From assembly GCF_001590905.1 (NCBI RefSeq), contig NZ_BCTT01000004.1, forward strand, positions 1 through 64,000: a stretch of 64,000 bases of DNA, in the 5' to 3' direction. The notes below the pieces were generated by a model. It was not told the origin of the DNA and did no database searches. It worked only from the letters and a program-made list of their open reading frames with translations. How positions within the stretch are numbered: the first letter of the stretch is position 1; every line of letters begins with the position of its first letter. Both the position numbers and the translations under genes were made by a program. Source of the stretch: Serratia grimesii NBRC 13537 (GTDB taxonomy: Bacteria > Pseudomonadota > Gammaproteobacteria > Enterobacterales > Enterobacteriaceae). Below are positions 1 to 7,982 of the stretch, piece by piece.

Positions 1-9
1 TTTAGAAAA

Positions 10-40
10 GCCCGCTCAGGGAAACCTGAGCGGGCTTTTT
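10..40 (+). terminator. Rho-independent terminator, probably of an upstream tRNA-Asn
   Basis: A GC-rich stem (CCCGCTCAGG / CCTGAGCGGG, loop GAAA-like) is followed by TTTTT. The same hairpin, with the same TTTAGA lead-in, follows the complete tRNA-Asn at 32161-32236. I therefore infer that a tRNA-Asn ends just before the first base of the window. Confidence 0.85.
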
Positions 41-181
41 GCTTTTGGCGTTTTTGACCGACGGTTATGAGCGAAAAGCGGACATGCGATGTATTTAAAA
101 CACTTACTGGCGGTGATCAAAGTAGATAGATGACAACTACAATTTTATGAATTGCTATGTTATGAGGTCACAATGTAAGAT

Positions 182-1390
182 TTGTTATCTTACGATCAGA
201 TGAGCGATAATGAAATGCTTAATGCTAACAAACTTTTAATTTCTCAAAAAGATTATTTTATTCTAGTAGGAAAAAATGGGAGTGGTAAAAGCAGGCTGCT
301 GCATGATCTAGCAGAGAGTTTACATAATTCAGGCTACAGCACCATCACGGTATCAAATACTCTATTTGATAAATTTGAAGTTCATCCCAGAAGCCTTAAT
401 TATAACTATATTGGAAGTAAGTTAGGTAGAAACTTCCCTGCTCAAGCTATAAAGAACACTCTTTCAACTGAAAGCCAAAAAAAAGTAAGTCGCATTTTTT
501 CAGTTTTAAATCACATCGGCTATGAACAAAAAATTGGTATCAAGATAAAGTTTAGGAAAAAATTCAAAGACGCAATTAAATATTCTAGAAATGCATCTGG
601 TGATTATTATCCAATTTTTTTCGACAGCAGCGACCAAGAAATCCCTGATGAACTTAAAATGGCAATTGATAAAGCTATTCATCAGATAAAACATGGTTAT
701 AGTATATTGGCATGGCTGACCAGTAATGATAATGTATTTTATGAGGGTAATTTCGATTCTTATTTGTGCTTATTAAAGTTTGAGCGGATTTTAAAAAAAT
801 CAAAAATAATATCTAATATAGATGTCTTTTTAAGTAAAGACGATCATGCATTCCCCCTAAGTCAAGCAAGTTCAGGTGAATTATCGTTTATCGCTTTACT
901 TGTTCATATTTCGTTTTGTGTAAACGATCGTTCTTTTATATTTATTGATGAGCCTGAAAATAGTTTACACCCCAAATGGCAAAATGAATACCTAGAGCTT
1001 TTAAGAGGATCGATAGGTTATAATAAATGTATGGTTGTTGTAGCGACTCATTCACCTCTAATTATTACTTCAATGTCAGAGGGCAATCAAGTTTCAATTT
1101 ACAAACGTGGAGTTAATGGATTTGAAAAAGTAAATTCTTACGATGAAAACAATGAAGAATTATATATTGATTACTTTGACACACTAACGCCTAAAAATAG
1201 AGCATTATCTAACAGATGCGTGGATATTATAGACCAATTTACTGTTGGGGAAATTTCATTACAAACTGCGAGGGACCGTTTGTCAAAGTTTGGGGAAATG
1301 GCAAATAATTCCGCCCAAAAAGAATTTCTTTCAGGCGTAAATTCATTGATTACAACAGTCAATTTTAAAAAATGGAAGGCTCATGAGTAA
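182..1390 (+). CDS. Septu-like PtuA: SMC/ABC-type AAA ATPase
   Basis: This protein of 402 residues is the likely ATPase half of a two-gene antiphage system. Walker A is GKNGSGKS (residues 30-37), an ABC-type signature ASSGELSF lies at about 229-236, Walker B FIFIDEP at 252-258, and a THSP switch near 289. The middle (about 60-215) is a long Lys-rich insertion, as in OLD/RecF-type ATPases. The start chosen is TTG at 182, because the in-frame ATG at 173 is followed at once by TAA; ATG at 200 is an alternative. The next gene, an HNH nuclease, overlaps by 8 bases, so the two are probably translationally coupled. This ATPase plus HNH pairing is the PtuA/PtuB (Septu) layout. The gene is markedly AT-rich compared with the core, which suggests transfer. 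Function is inferred. Confidence 0.8.
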   Translation: MLSYDQMSDNEMLNANKLLISQKDYFILVGKNGSGKSRLLHDLAESLHNSGYSTITVSNTLFDKFEVHPRSLNYNYIGSKLGRNFPAQAIKNTLSTESQKKVSRIFSVLNHIGYEQKIGIKIKFRKKFKDAIKYSRNASGDYYPIFFDSSDQEIPDELKMAIDKAIHQIKHGYSILAWLTSNDNVFYEGNFDSYLCLLKFERILKKSKIISNIDVFLSKDDHAFPLSQASSGELSFIALLVHISFCVNDRSFIFIDEPENSLHPKWQNEYLELLRGSIGYNKCMVVVATHSPLIITSMSEGNQVSIYKRGVNGFEKVNSYDENNEELYIDYFDTLTPKNRALSNRCVDIIDQFTVGEISLQTARDRLSKFGEMANNSAQKEFLSGVNSLITTVNFKKWKAHE

Positions 1391-2009
1391 TATTTCATTC
1401 CTTGCTGAAGAGCAAGATTTAATGAACCACGCAATAGCGGAAGGCCATACTTTCTGGAGGGATGAAACTCTAAGTGCTCTTAAAAGAAAAATTAAAGATT
1501 ATTTACGTGAAAAACAAGGAGAATGCTGTTGTTATTGCTCACGAAATATCGATGATGAATTTAACATGGTGCTTGATATCGAACATGTCATTCCAAAATC
1601 AAAGATTACATCTGAAATGTTTGAAATGATGAATCTAGCCGTATCTTGTAAAAGATGTAATATGAGAATTAAAGGAGAAGATGTATCATTCATTAATGAT
1701 GAATTTCAGCATTTTAAAGAAACTGGTGATTACTATCTATCTGGTAGCTATAAATTTATTCATCCTAATCTTGATAGTTGGGATGAAAATCTTATTTACA
1801 CTGTAGTTCAAGTCAATAGGAGAAAGATAGTTTATTATCATGTCGTTCGGGATAGTTCTAAAGGGAGTTATGCAAAAAAATACTTTGAGTTGGATAAAAT
1901 ACAAGCAAATACTTTTGATGAAGCACAGGGCGCCACTAGTAGAAAAGAGCCGATAGATCCTACTATCGCCGAAGAATATTCAAGGTTAGTAAATTCTATG
2001 TTAGGCTGA
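1383..2009 (+). CDS. Septu-like PtuB: HNH endonuclease
   Basis: The 208-residue product has a zinc-bound HNH fold. It shows a CYC pair (C50, C52), the core DIEHVIPKS with H68, N84 in MMNLA, and a second zinc pair C89-x2-C92. In Septu systems the ATPase is thought to control such a nuclease, which then cuts nucleic acid during phage infection. The gene overlaps the ATPase gene through ATGAGTAA and is likely read from the same transcript. The residues after about 120 match nothing I recognise. It is AT-rich like its partner. A retron effector pair would look similar, but no reverse transcriptase gene is present here. Confidence 0.8.
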   Translation: MSNISFLAEEQDLMNHAIAEGHTFWRDETLSALKRKIKDYLREKQGECCCYCSRNIDDEFNMVLDIEHVIPKSKITSEMFEMMNLAVSCKRCNMRIKGEDVSFINDEFQHFKETGDYYLSGSYKFIHPNLDSWDENLIYTVVQVNRRKIVYYHVVRDSSKGSYAKKYFELDKIQANTFDEAQGATSRKEPIDPTIAEEYSRLVNSMLG

Positions 2010-2064
2010 AAATAAACCTCGTAATATATTCCGAGAGGAATTCATTAACTTTTAGTTAAAAAAA

Positions 2065-2088
2065 GTCCGCTATTGGCACAGAGCAGAC
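2065..2088. repeat. Dispersed intergenic repeat (TCCGC..TTGGCACA type)
   Basis: GTCCGCTATTGGCACA continues into GAGCAGAC, an imperfect inverted repeat. Close relatives occur at 35301-35324, 39642-39660 and 45109-45133, all between accessory modules. Confidence 0.6.
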
Positions 2089-2310
2089 TGCTAGAGCTCT
2101 TTGGACACAATCTCGCTTTGAGCCGACTTTTTGATGCTTGTTCTGGCTACCCTTCCTTTGCAGATAACATCGTAGAACGATCAATACATGTAGCGAAGTG
2201 TTTAAACCCGCTTTAAGTAACAAGCAACTATTGATGCTCATTCTGGTGGTCTTGACAAGACTCGAATTCAGGTTTTGCTTGTTATTCAGCCATTTATGGC
2301 AAAGGCGATC
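2089..2310. other. Non-coding tail of the insert
   Basis: Between the repeat and the tRNA fragment I see no supported gene. The only open frames are short, lack ribosome binding sites and resemble nothing I know. No integrase gene or recognisable integrase remnant is visible between 50 and 2310. Confidence 0.4.
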
Positions 2311-2334
2311 CCAGTCAGATGAGCCATATTTAGA
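2311..2334 (+). repeat. tRNA-Asn 3'-end fragment, candidate attachment site (attR)
   Basis: CCAGTCAGATGAGCCATA followed by TTTAGA matches the 3' end of the complete tRNA-Asn (32221-32244) with a single mismatch, G to T in the acceptor stem. The remaining tRNA body is absent. Together with the tRNA terminator at the window start, this looks like the right duplicate left by integration at a tRNA-Asn gene. It brackets the Septu-like pair. Confidence 0.7.
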
Positions 2335-2337
2335 AAG

Positions 2338-2368
2338 GCCCGCTTAAGGAAACTTAATCGGGCTTTTT
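2338..2368 (+). terminator. Rho-independent terminator downstream of the tRNA fragment
   Basis: The stem GCCCGCTTA / TTAATCGGGC is closed by AGGAAAC and followed by TTTTT. It is almost the same hairpin as the katG terminator at 15851-15884, so this terminator family is dispersed in the genome. Confidence 0.75.
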
Positions 2369-2412
2369 GCTTTTTATCCTGTAATCACGTAACGGCAATC
2401 CTTACGTTGCGG

Positions 2413-3009
2413 TTAGCAGAGCGAACCAAACTCCATACTCATGGGGTCAATCATCGCCAAAAAGACTTCGCATACCGTTTCTCCCTGCCAGGATGCGCAA
2501 ATTGCCTCAGCACAGAGTTGATCATCCGCAAAAGCCATATCAATAAAGACGCCATTACCCAAACTGACCAAATATTGGTTTTTCCAGCCAGTTTGATGCG
2601 CGAGATGACGTTCTATCATGGCGTTATAGGCCGCATGCATCGTGCTTTCGTTAACACCCGGTTTTAGACGAAATCGTCCTATTTCAATGCCGTATCCTTT
2701 TCTGACCACCGAGGTTTGAACACGCGGTGCCACATAGTGCCCCATACTGTCCAAGTGGCTTACGGAAGATCTAAAACTCAAGAATTCTGGCAAACTCGCA
2801 ACCGCTTTTGCCGCAACCTGTGCTTCCTCATGGCTTCGCCACACGACCAGATCAACACGTTCGCAAGGGACATCCATACCTGAGAAGGCGATCCAGTCGA
2901 TGTAACCGGGAAACCGTTTCAGTTCACGTTGTGCAATGTCTCTGGCGGTGTCTGCCACTTGCGAGTCTTTCACCTGGTAGGTCACTATTTCGTAGCATAG
3001 AGGGGTCAT
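2413..3009 (-). CDS. Conserved hypothetical protein, probable dimeric alpha/beta barrel
   Basis: A soluble protein of 198 residues with no signal peptide or membrane segment. It appears to hold two related halves (about 1-95 and 100-198), each with the alternating pattern of ABM/EthD-like dimeric alpha/beta barrels. I recognise no catalytic motif. The ATG at 3009 follows a GGAG ribosome binding site. The gene diverges from a WYL-domain regulator at 3095 across an 85-base region with a perfect inverted repeat, so it is probably that regulator's target. Small-molecule sensing or detoxification is a guess. Confidence 0.65.
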   Translation of the reverse strand: MTPLCYEIVTYQVKDSQVADTARDIAQRELKRFPGYIDWIAFSGMDVPCERVDLVVWRSHEEAQVAAKAVASLPEFLSFRSSVSHLDSMGHYVAPRVQTSVVRKGYGIEIGRFRLKPGVNESTMHAAYNAMIERHLAHQTGWKNQYLVSLGNGVFIDMAFADDQLCAEAICASWQGETVCEVFLAMIDPMSMEFGSLC

Positions 3010-3057
3010 CTGAACTCCATTATCGTCATGAAATGAAGCCTGAATCGTATTACACTC

Positions 3058-3078
3058 CCCTGACAGGTTTTGTCAGGG
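3058..3078. promoter_or_regulatory. Inverted repeat, likely operator of the WYL regulator
   Basis: CCCTGACA-GGTTT-TGTCAGGG has perfect 8-base arms and a 5-base spacer. It lies between the two divergent genes, 17 bases before the regulator start, where YafY-type regulators commonly bind TGACA-type palindromes. Confidence 0.65.
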
Positions 3079-3094
3079 TGGTTCACCACATTTA

Positions 3095-3772
3095 ATGAAA
3101 ACCATACGGTTATTCACTTTATTAGATCATCTTCGCAGTCGCATACATCCGGTCTCAGCTGAAGTGTTGGCACACACTCTGAATGTGTCTGTCAGAACAA
3201 TCTACAGAGACATGGTGACCCTGCAGGCAATGGGCGCACCTATCCGCGGTGAGTCAGGTTTAGGCTACTTGCTCGAAAAGGGACACTTTCTACCGCCGCT
3301 CAATTTCGATCATGACGAGCTGGAGGTGATTATGCTCGGCATGCGAATGATGGCCGCACGGGGTGATGATTCTCTTTCAGCCGCAGCTGGCCGTGTCTCA
3401 GCTAAAATTGGTGCCGTGATAGATGTTAAACATACCGATGCTTATAAGCGATTGCCTCTCAGGGCGGTATCACGACACACCAAAGAAAAAGTGAATGCCA
3501 ATAAGCATCTGACGTTTCTTCGAGAGGCGATTCGTAAAAAATCTCTATTGAGCATTGCTTATGTCGATCTCCAGGGACGAGAAAGCAACCGGATAGCCCG
3601 TCCGCTTGGTTTAACTCTATTCGATGAAGTATGGTTACTCACGATCTGGTGTGGAACACGCTCAGATTTCCGCAACCTACGAGTTGATAATATTGTGTCT
3701 GTGACAAACACTGGAGAACGTTTCCGGCCAGAAAGCGGAAAGTTATTTGAAGATTATCTGAAAACACTGTAG
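3095..3772 (+). CDS. YafY/DeoR-type transcriptional regulator with WYL domain
   Basis: A regulator of 225 residues. The N-terminal winged helix-turn-helix (about 1-60) has the HTLNVSVRTIYRDMVTL recognition region typical of YafY proteins. The C-terminal WYL domain (about 130-210) has the SIAYVDLQGRES strand and the R-P-L-G-L turn. WYL domains bind small ligands or nucleic acid and switch the DNA-binding part. Its divergent neighbour and the CCCTGACA palindrome suggest local and autogenous control. The ligand is unknown. It is slightly short for the family but appears intact. Confidence 0.85.
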   Translation: MKTIRLFTLLDHLRSRIHPVSAEVLAHTLNVSVRTIYRDMVTLQAMGAPIRGESGLGYLLEKGHFLPPLNFDHDELEVIMLGMRMMAARGDDSLSAAAGRVSAKIGAVIDVKHTDAYKRLPLRAVSRHTKEKVNANKHLTFLREAIRKKSLLSIAYVDLQGRESNRIARPLGLTLFDEVWLLTIWCGTRSDFRNLRVDNIVSVTNTGERFRPESGKLFEDYLKTL

Positions 3773-3831
3773 CAAAAACCTGTCGCTTATTATCACATAC
3801 TGACAATCCCAACATGCCCACCTGCTCTCCC

Positions 3832-4278
3832 TCAAGGCACTGAGATTATCGGGACGGAGGGAACATGAACAATCAACACATCAATAGTTAACTGGTTGAT
3901 GAACTCAAAAGAGAAAGACGTGTAAACCCCCATAAAACGATTTTCATGGCCAAGCATGACCAGATCTATTTCTTCCTTATCGATCACTGCTTGGACGTCT
4001 TTAAATCTATGGATACTGACGATCGATTTTACTTTGACGTCAAAATGCGCAGATCCAATCAAACGGCTTAGCATCGCCTTAGCCTCGATCACTTCATGTG
4101 ACTGACGATCCTTGGTTAAGGCATCGCTGGTGTAATCCAACTCTCTGTAGTCTTCGCTGATATGCCCCAGCGTGATACAGGTGCCCATTTCTTTCGCAAG
4201 GCGTTCGGCATGCGCCAACATGAGCTGACCATCTGTCTCATTTTGGACCAACAACAACGCATGCTTATAAATGTGCAT
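3832..4278 (-). CDS. Universal stress protein (UspA family)
   Basis: A single Usp domain of 148 residues: N-terminal strand YKHALLLVQN, then the acidic loop, and near the C-terminus the region DLVMLGHENRF, which aligns with the G-2x-G-9x-G ATP loop. The nucleotide loop here looks degenerate (GHENRFMGVYTSFSFEF), as in non-ATP-binding Usp proteins. Such proteins dimerise in the cytoplasm and support survival under starvation or stress. It stands alone between convergent or unrelated genes. Confidence 0.85.
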   Translation of the reverse strand: MHIYKHALLLVQNETDGQLMLAHAERLAKEMGTCITLGHISEDYRELDYTSDALTKDRQSHEVIEAKAMLSRLIGSAHFDVKVKSIVSIHRFKDVQAVIDKEEIDLVMLGHENRFMGVYTSFSFEFINQLTIDVLIVHVPSVPIISVP

Positions 4279-4411
4279 ACATCACCTCTCAACAGCGTCA
4301 CACCCAAGAGACGCTCTTTTATCCTTCAGATGTCTGCCAAGGAAAACCTGCAATAGTTAATACGCTACCGCCTTACAAGTATAAACGCGTATTTAGTGCG
4401 CAGAAATACCC

Positions 4412-4446
4412 ACCAGGTTAAAGCTGAACAGGCTTTTGACCTGGTA
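4412..4446 (-). terminator. Hairpin downstream of the LuxR gene
   Basis: ACCAGGTTAAAGC pairs imperfectly with GGCTTTTGACCTGGT right at the stop codon of the minus-strand LuxR gene. The U-tract is weak, so it may only stabilise the 3' end. Confidence 0.4.
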
Positions 4447-5166
4447 TCAAATTTTAATCTCGCCGTTGCGGATCGCCACGCCGATCGCCTGAGCGGTAGT
4501 GGTCGCGCCAAGCCGTCGGCGTATTCGGCGAAGATGGTTTTCCACCGTTCGCTCCGATAGCCCCAGAGTGGCAGCGATGTCAGCCTGGCGCCGCCCGGCA
4601 GCGGTCCAGGCCAATACTTCCCGCTCACGCTCTGACAGCCTGCCGATCGTGGTCGCTGCTGGCAATTCAAGCAACCTACGCGCAGAGACAAAAGCCGCAG
4701 AGCCCACCATTAACATAGCCAATCGAATTGACGGAGAGCTTTCAATACACTCACCACCCAAACTGACCGCACCTTCCAATCCGGACGGGCCAAATATCGG
4801 GACCTGCACCCCATGAACGCCTCGGCCACGAGGCGTGCGAACAATCTGATAGCAGGCCCCCTTTTCTGCCCTCACTTTGCTCCAGAAAAAAGGCTCTGTT
4901 GCCTGCAGCATATGTCGGGTTACCGGACAGTGCCGAAGATAGGTTACGGCATCTACAGTTTCGCCGTCGCCGAACCAATTGCCTTCGACCCAATAGATGC
5001 GATCAACTACCTCATCCTCCGAAGTGGCAGTAGAAAATAACACGAAGCGATCAAACCCCTTCGGAGCTGCGAATGTACGAATCCTTTCCTGAATGCCAGA
5101 AAGGGTATCAGCACGCTCAATAGCCAGTGCGGCGAGAAAGGCCTCTTGAGCAATATCCACGCTCAC
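4447..5166 (-). CDS. LuxR-family regulator with autoinducer-binding domain (LuxR solo)
   Basis: A 239-residue regulator with an N-terminal autoinducer-binding domain (about 20-150) and a C-terminal GerE-type helix-turn-helix ([16 protein letters not shown]... about 175-235). The start is GTG at 5166, overlapping the hchA stop as GTGA, so it is cotranscribed with hchA. In acyl-homoserine lactone receptors a conserved Asp of the D-P-V motif contacts the ligand amide. Here the motif reads HCPV, with Cys80 in that place, while W64, P81 and W95 keep their usual neighbours. No luxI-type synthase gene is in the window. The ligand may be absent, exogenous or different. Confidence 0.85.
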   Translation of the reverse strand: MSVDIAQEAFLAALAIERADTLSGIQERIRTFAAPKGFDRFVLFSTATSEDEVVDRIYWVEGNWFGDGETVDAVTYLRHCPVTRHMLQATEPFFWSKVRAEKGACYQIVRTPRGRGVHGVQVPIFGPSGLEGAVSLGGECIESSPSIRLAMLMVGSAAFVSARRLLELPAATTIGRLSEREREVLAWTAAGRRQADIAATLGLSERTVENHLRRIRRRLGATTTAQAIGVAIRNGEIKI

Positions 5167-6038
5167 CGCCTAGCGACATCGGCCAACAGCGTCTGTGCAG
5201 CCAGCTTGCCAAGATTGTTGGAAGCCAGTGGACTGTCGCCGGTCAGCAGCCGCCGATCTTTATGCACCTTGCCGGTGATATCTGTATTGAGGATTACAAC
5301 CCCCAACTCACGCAACCGCTCGCCAACCAGCCAAGGCATCGGACCGGGGATATAGCCGATATCAATATTAGCGCCGGTATCGAGTGCATCTGGGAACACA
5401 CAGATTTCGTACCCGCGATACAAGAAGTCGTCTTTGTCCTCTCCAAGTCCAGCGGCCAGTAAACCGGCAGGGCCGTGGCAAAGCGAAATAACGTAACGAT
5501 CATTGTCGTGCGCCCAGAACAGCGTCTTCTTAACGTCTTCACTGGTGGGGATATCGTTAAGCACCCCGTGACCACCCGGAATAAAGACGGCAATATAGTT
5601 GCCAGCGTCCAAATCATTTACCACATCAGAGAGTTTTTTCGGTTGCTTGAGCTGGCTGCGGTATTTTTCATAAGTGGCTTTGACCGCCTCATCCTCGCCA
5701 GGGAAGGCCCACATTTCCAGCTTGACCGGATCGCCCGACGGCGTGGCGATATCTATCTCAAAACCGGCAAGATCCATGTGGTACATCGGCAACAGCATTT
5801 CGACTGGGTGGTTGCCGGTAGAAAAGAATTTGCCGTTTTGCATCATCAGATAACGCTCCTGTGAGGCGATCATCAATACCTTCCATTTCCCCCCCCGATA
5901 CGCGTTGGGGTAACTGACGCCGTCAAAATCGGTTTTGGACGAAGTGTACTGCGACAGTGAGTAAGGTGATGGGAAGAAAGCATTTTCTTCCGCGATATCA
6001 GGAGTAGGGTTACGATCTGCGGATAGTAAATCAGTCAT
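5163..6038 (-). CDS. hchA: HchA (Hsp31): glyoxalase III / protein deglycase, holding chaperone
   Basis: This is a DJ-1/PfpI-superfamily protein of 291 residues, close to E. coli Hsp31 (283). It converts methylglyoxal to lactate without cofactor, and the family is reported to repair glycated molecules and to hold unfolded proteins. The catalytic nucleophile lies in [10 protein letters not shown] (C187, H188) and the partner Glu is probably E80 in HPVE. The family insert and N-terminal arm are present. It is the first gene of a two-gene unit with an orphan LuxR. A GGAG ribosome binding site precedes the ATG. Confidence 0.93.
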   Translation of the reverse strand: MTDLLSADRNPTPDIAEENAFFPSPYSLSQYTSSKTDFDGVSYPNAYRGGKWKVLMIASQERYLMMQNGKFFSTGNHPVEMLLPMYHMDLAGFEIDIATPSGDPVKLEMWAFPGEDEAVKATYEKYRSQLKQPKKLSDVVNDLDAGNYIAVFIPGGHGVLNDIPTSEDVKKTLFWAHDNDRYVISLCHGPAGLLAAGLGEDKDDFLYRGYEICVFPDALDTGANIDIGYIPGPMPWLVGERLRELGVVILNTDITGKVHKDRRLLTGDSPLASNNLGKLAAQTLLADVARR

Positions 6039-6153
6039 GATTATCTCCTTATTTGAGTTACGGTTTGTACTGCTGTTTCAGCTTAAGTAAGAGATACCAG
6101 AACCGCAATGAGGGATATCCCTTAATAAAGCTTTTTGGCCTTAATATAACATG

Positions 6154-6921
6154 TCAGCTCAACTTACGTGGCATGATGACAAACGCTTCATCAGCCCCCT
6201 CTTCACCTTCATATCGATATTTCCTCACGGGTACCTGGAAATATTCTTCCAGATAATTTTCTTGAAGAAGGTCATTTTTATCACCAAAAACATAGTGTTT
6301 TTTATCCATTAGCAAGCACTTGTCAGAGATACACTTCGCGTAGTTGATAAAGTGTGTGTTGAAAATGATAGTAACCTTACTTTCCCTTGATAGTTTCCAC
6401 AGCATATTAATTACCTTAGCTTGATTTTTGAAGTCCAAATTAGACTCTGGCTCATCAAGAATAATCACATCTGGTTCCGCGACTAATGCTTTGGCAAAAT
6501 AACACATCTGCAATTCACCGCCACTGATCTGATTAATGGACTTGCCTCTAAGCCGCCCAATATCAAGTCTATTTAGAATGTCAGCGGACTTATCGAAATC
6601 CTCTTTACCTGGCTTCGAAAAAAAACCATTACGTTGTGAGCAACCAAAAGAAACAAAGTCAAGAACACTGTAAGAAAAATGTAATTTTTTCGCCTGAGGA
6701 ACATAAGCGATTCGCGCTTTTCTGTTATCAACATCGTCAATCATGCAAGTGCCAGACGCAGGCTGATAGATACCCGACAGGCTCTTCAACAGAGTCGTTT
6801 TCCCTGCGCCATTTGGTCCCATCACTGAAAGAATGTCTCCTTTTTCGAGGTGAAAGCTAATATTGTTTATAATCTTTCCTGAACCTTTAAAACTAAAGGT
6901 CAACTTTTCAACTGTTATCAT
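6154..6921 (-). CDS. FecE/BtuD-type ABC ATPase of a metal or metallophore importer
   Basis: ATP-binding subunit, 255 residues. Walker A is GPNGAGKTT (about 35-43), the signature ISGGELQMCYFAKAL, Walker B VIILDEPESNLD and the H-loop NTHF. It powers import through the FecCD-like permease whose gene overlaps it by 14 bases. The closest class is the siderophore, haem and B12 importers (FhuC/FecE). It is the last gene of a five-gene minus-strand unit starting at the MFS gene near 10.9 kb. The region is AT-rich. Substrate is inferred from the promoter motifs only. Confidence 0.88.
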   Translation of the reverse strand: MITVEKLTFSFKGSGKIINNISFHLEKGDILSVMGPNGAGKTTLLKSLSGIYQPASGTCMIDDVDNRKARIAYVPQAKKLHFSYSVLDFVSFGCSQRNGFFSKPGKEDFDKSADILNRLDIGRLRGKSINQISGGELQMCYFAKALVAEPDVIILDEPESNLDFKNQAKVINMLWKLSRESKVTIIFNTHFINYAKCISDKCLLMDKKHYVFGDKNDLLQENYLEEYFQVPVRKYRYEGEEGADEAFVIMPRKLS

Positions 6922-7936
6922 ATCTACGACTCATAATGAAAAGCAGTGCAAATAACGGAGCCCCAATCAGTGAAGTCAAAATTCCGATAGGAATCTCTGC
7001 ATAAGTGGCGCTTCTGGCAATATTGTCAATAATCAACAAAAATAATGCCCCAGCAAGCGCTGATGCAGGAATCAACCTACCGTGGTTACAACCGAGCACG
7101 CTTCGGATCAGATGAGGGATAACTAGTCCAACCCAACCTACAACGCCAGCAATAGTAACTGAAGCAGAGACCAACACTGACGATAAAAGAAGTAATGCTA
7201 TTTTTAATCGTTGTGGATTAAGACCGGAAATTTTAGCTTCGTCATCCCCTAGCGAGATAATATTCATGCTCCATCTTAATTTATAGATTGCAAAGTAGCA
7301 TATCGCATACAGCGGAATAAGCCAGTACACCTGCTCTTTGAGCACTGAAGCAAAACTTCCCATTAACCAAAAAACGATGGCTGGCAACGTATCCTGTGGA
7401 TCAGCCACATACTTTATTATCGATATAAAAGAAATAAACACCGAAGCAATGATAATTCCTGACAGAATAGTAGTTAGTTCATCTTGCCGCTTCTTGAAGT
7501 AGCAAATACCAAAAACAAACAATAAACTCAGAATACCAAAAAATAATGAACATAACGAGCTCAGTGCAAAAGGAAAACTGAACAATATTCCAAGAGCGGC
7601 ACCAAAAGCAGAGGCAGAAGAAGTCCCCAACACATCCGGACTGGCCAATGAGTTTTTCAACACGGCTTGAAAAGTGGCACCGGCAACAGACAAACCACCA
7701 CCGACCATCATCACCGCGATGATTCTTGGCACGCGCAAACTAAAAATAACAGAGTAACTGGCTTCATCCTTTGCAAACCATTTTGTATGGAATAAAACCT
7801 TAATTACGTCGCTAACCGACAACGAGTATCGGCCCAAAAATAGGGAGGCGACGGCAACAAGACATAAAGTCAAAAATAGCCCAGTCATTATTACAGTATA
7901 TTTTTTCCTATCCGGCATAACCACCATCCCCATCAA
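6908..7936 (-). CDS. FecCD-type permease of a metal or metallophore importer
   Basis: Up to 342 residues with about ten membrane helices. It has the family signature, including VPRIIAVMMVGGGLSVAGATFQ near residue 70 and the cytoplasmic EAA-like loop GWVGLVIPHLIR that docks on the ATPase. The start is not certain: ATG at 7936 gives the longest form, while ATG at 7918 (MPDRKKYTV) gives a more normal N-terminus behind a GGTGG site. It lies 46 bases after the binding-protein gene and overlaps the ATPase gene. Confidence 0.88.
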   Translation of the reverse strand: MMGMVVMPDRKKYTVIMTGLFLTLCLVAVASLFLGRYSLSVSDVIKVLFHTKWFAKDEASYSVIFSLRVPRIIAVMMVGGGLSVAGATFQAVLKNSLASPDVLGTSSASAFGAALGILFSFPFALSSLCSLFFGILSLLFVFGICYFKKRQDELTTILSGIIIASVFISFISIIKYVADPQDTLPAIVFWLMGSFASVLKEQVYWLIPLYAICYFAIYKLRWSMNIISLGDDEAKISGLNPQRLKIALLLLSSVLVSASVTIAGVVGWVGLVIPHLIRSVLGCNHGRLIPASALAGALFLLIIDNIARSATYAEIPIGILTSLIGAPLFALLFIMSRRYDNS

Positions 7937-7982
7937 AAAATTTTAATTATTATATTTATCACTATGAAGTTATTTACGTACG

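Noticed and set aside
182..2009. A retron with PtuAB effector
   Set aside because: No reverse transcriptase gene or structured msr/msd-like region lies next to the ATPase/HNH pair.
2056..2241. A 61-residue minus-strand ORF in the insert tail
   Set aside because: No ribosome binding site, no recognisable similarity, and overlap with the dispersed repeat.
2311..2334. A second complete tRNA-Asn gene
   Set aside because: Only the last 16-18 bases of the tRNA are present. The D and anticodon arms are missing upstream.
4447..6038. A quorum-sensing LuxR/LuxI pair
   Set aside because: No synthase gene is adjacent, and the ligand-binding motif is changed. Only a LuxR solo is supported.
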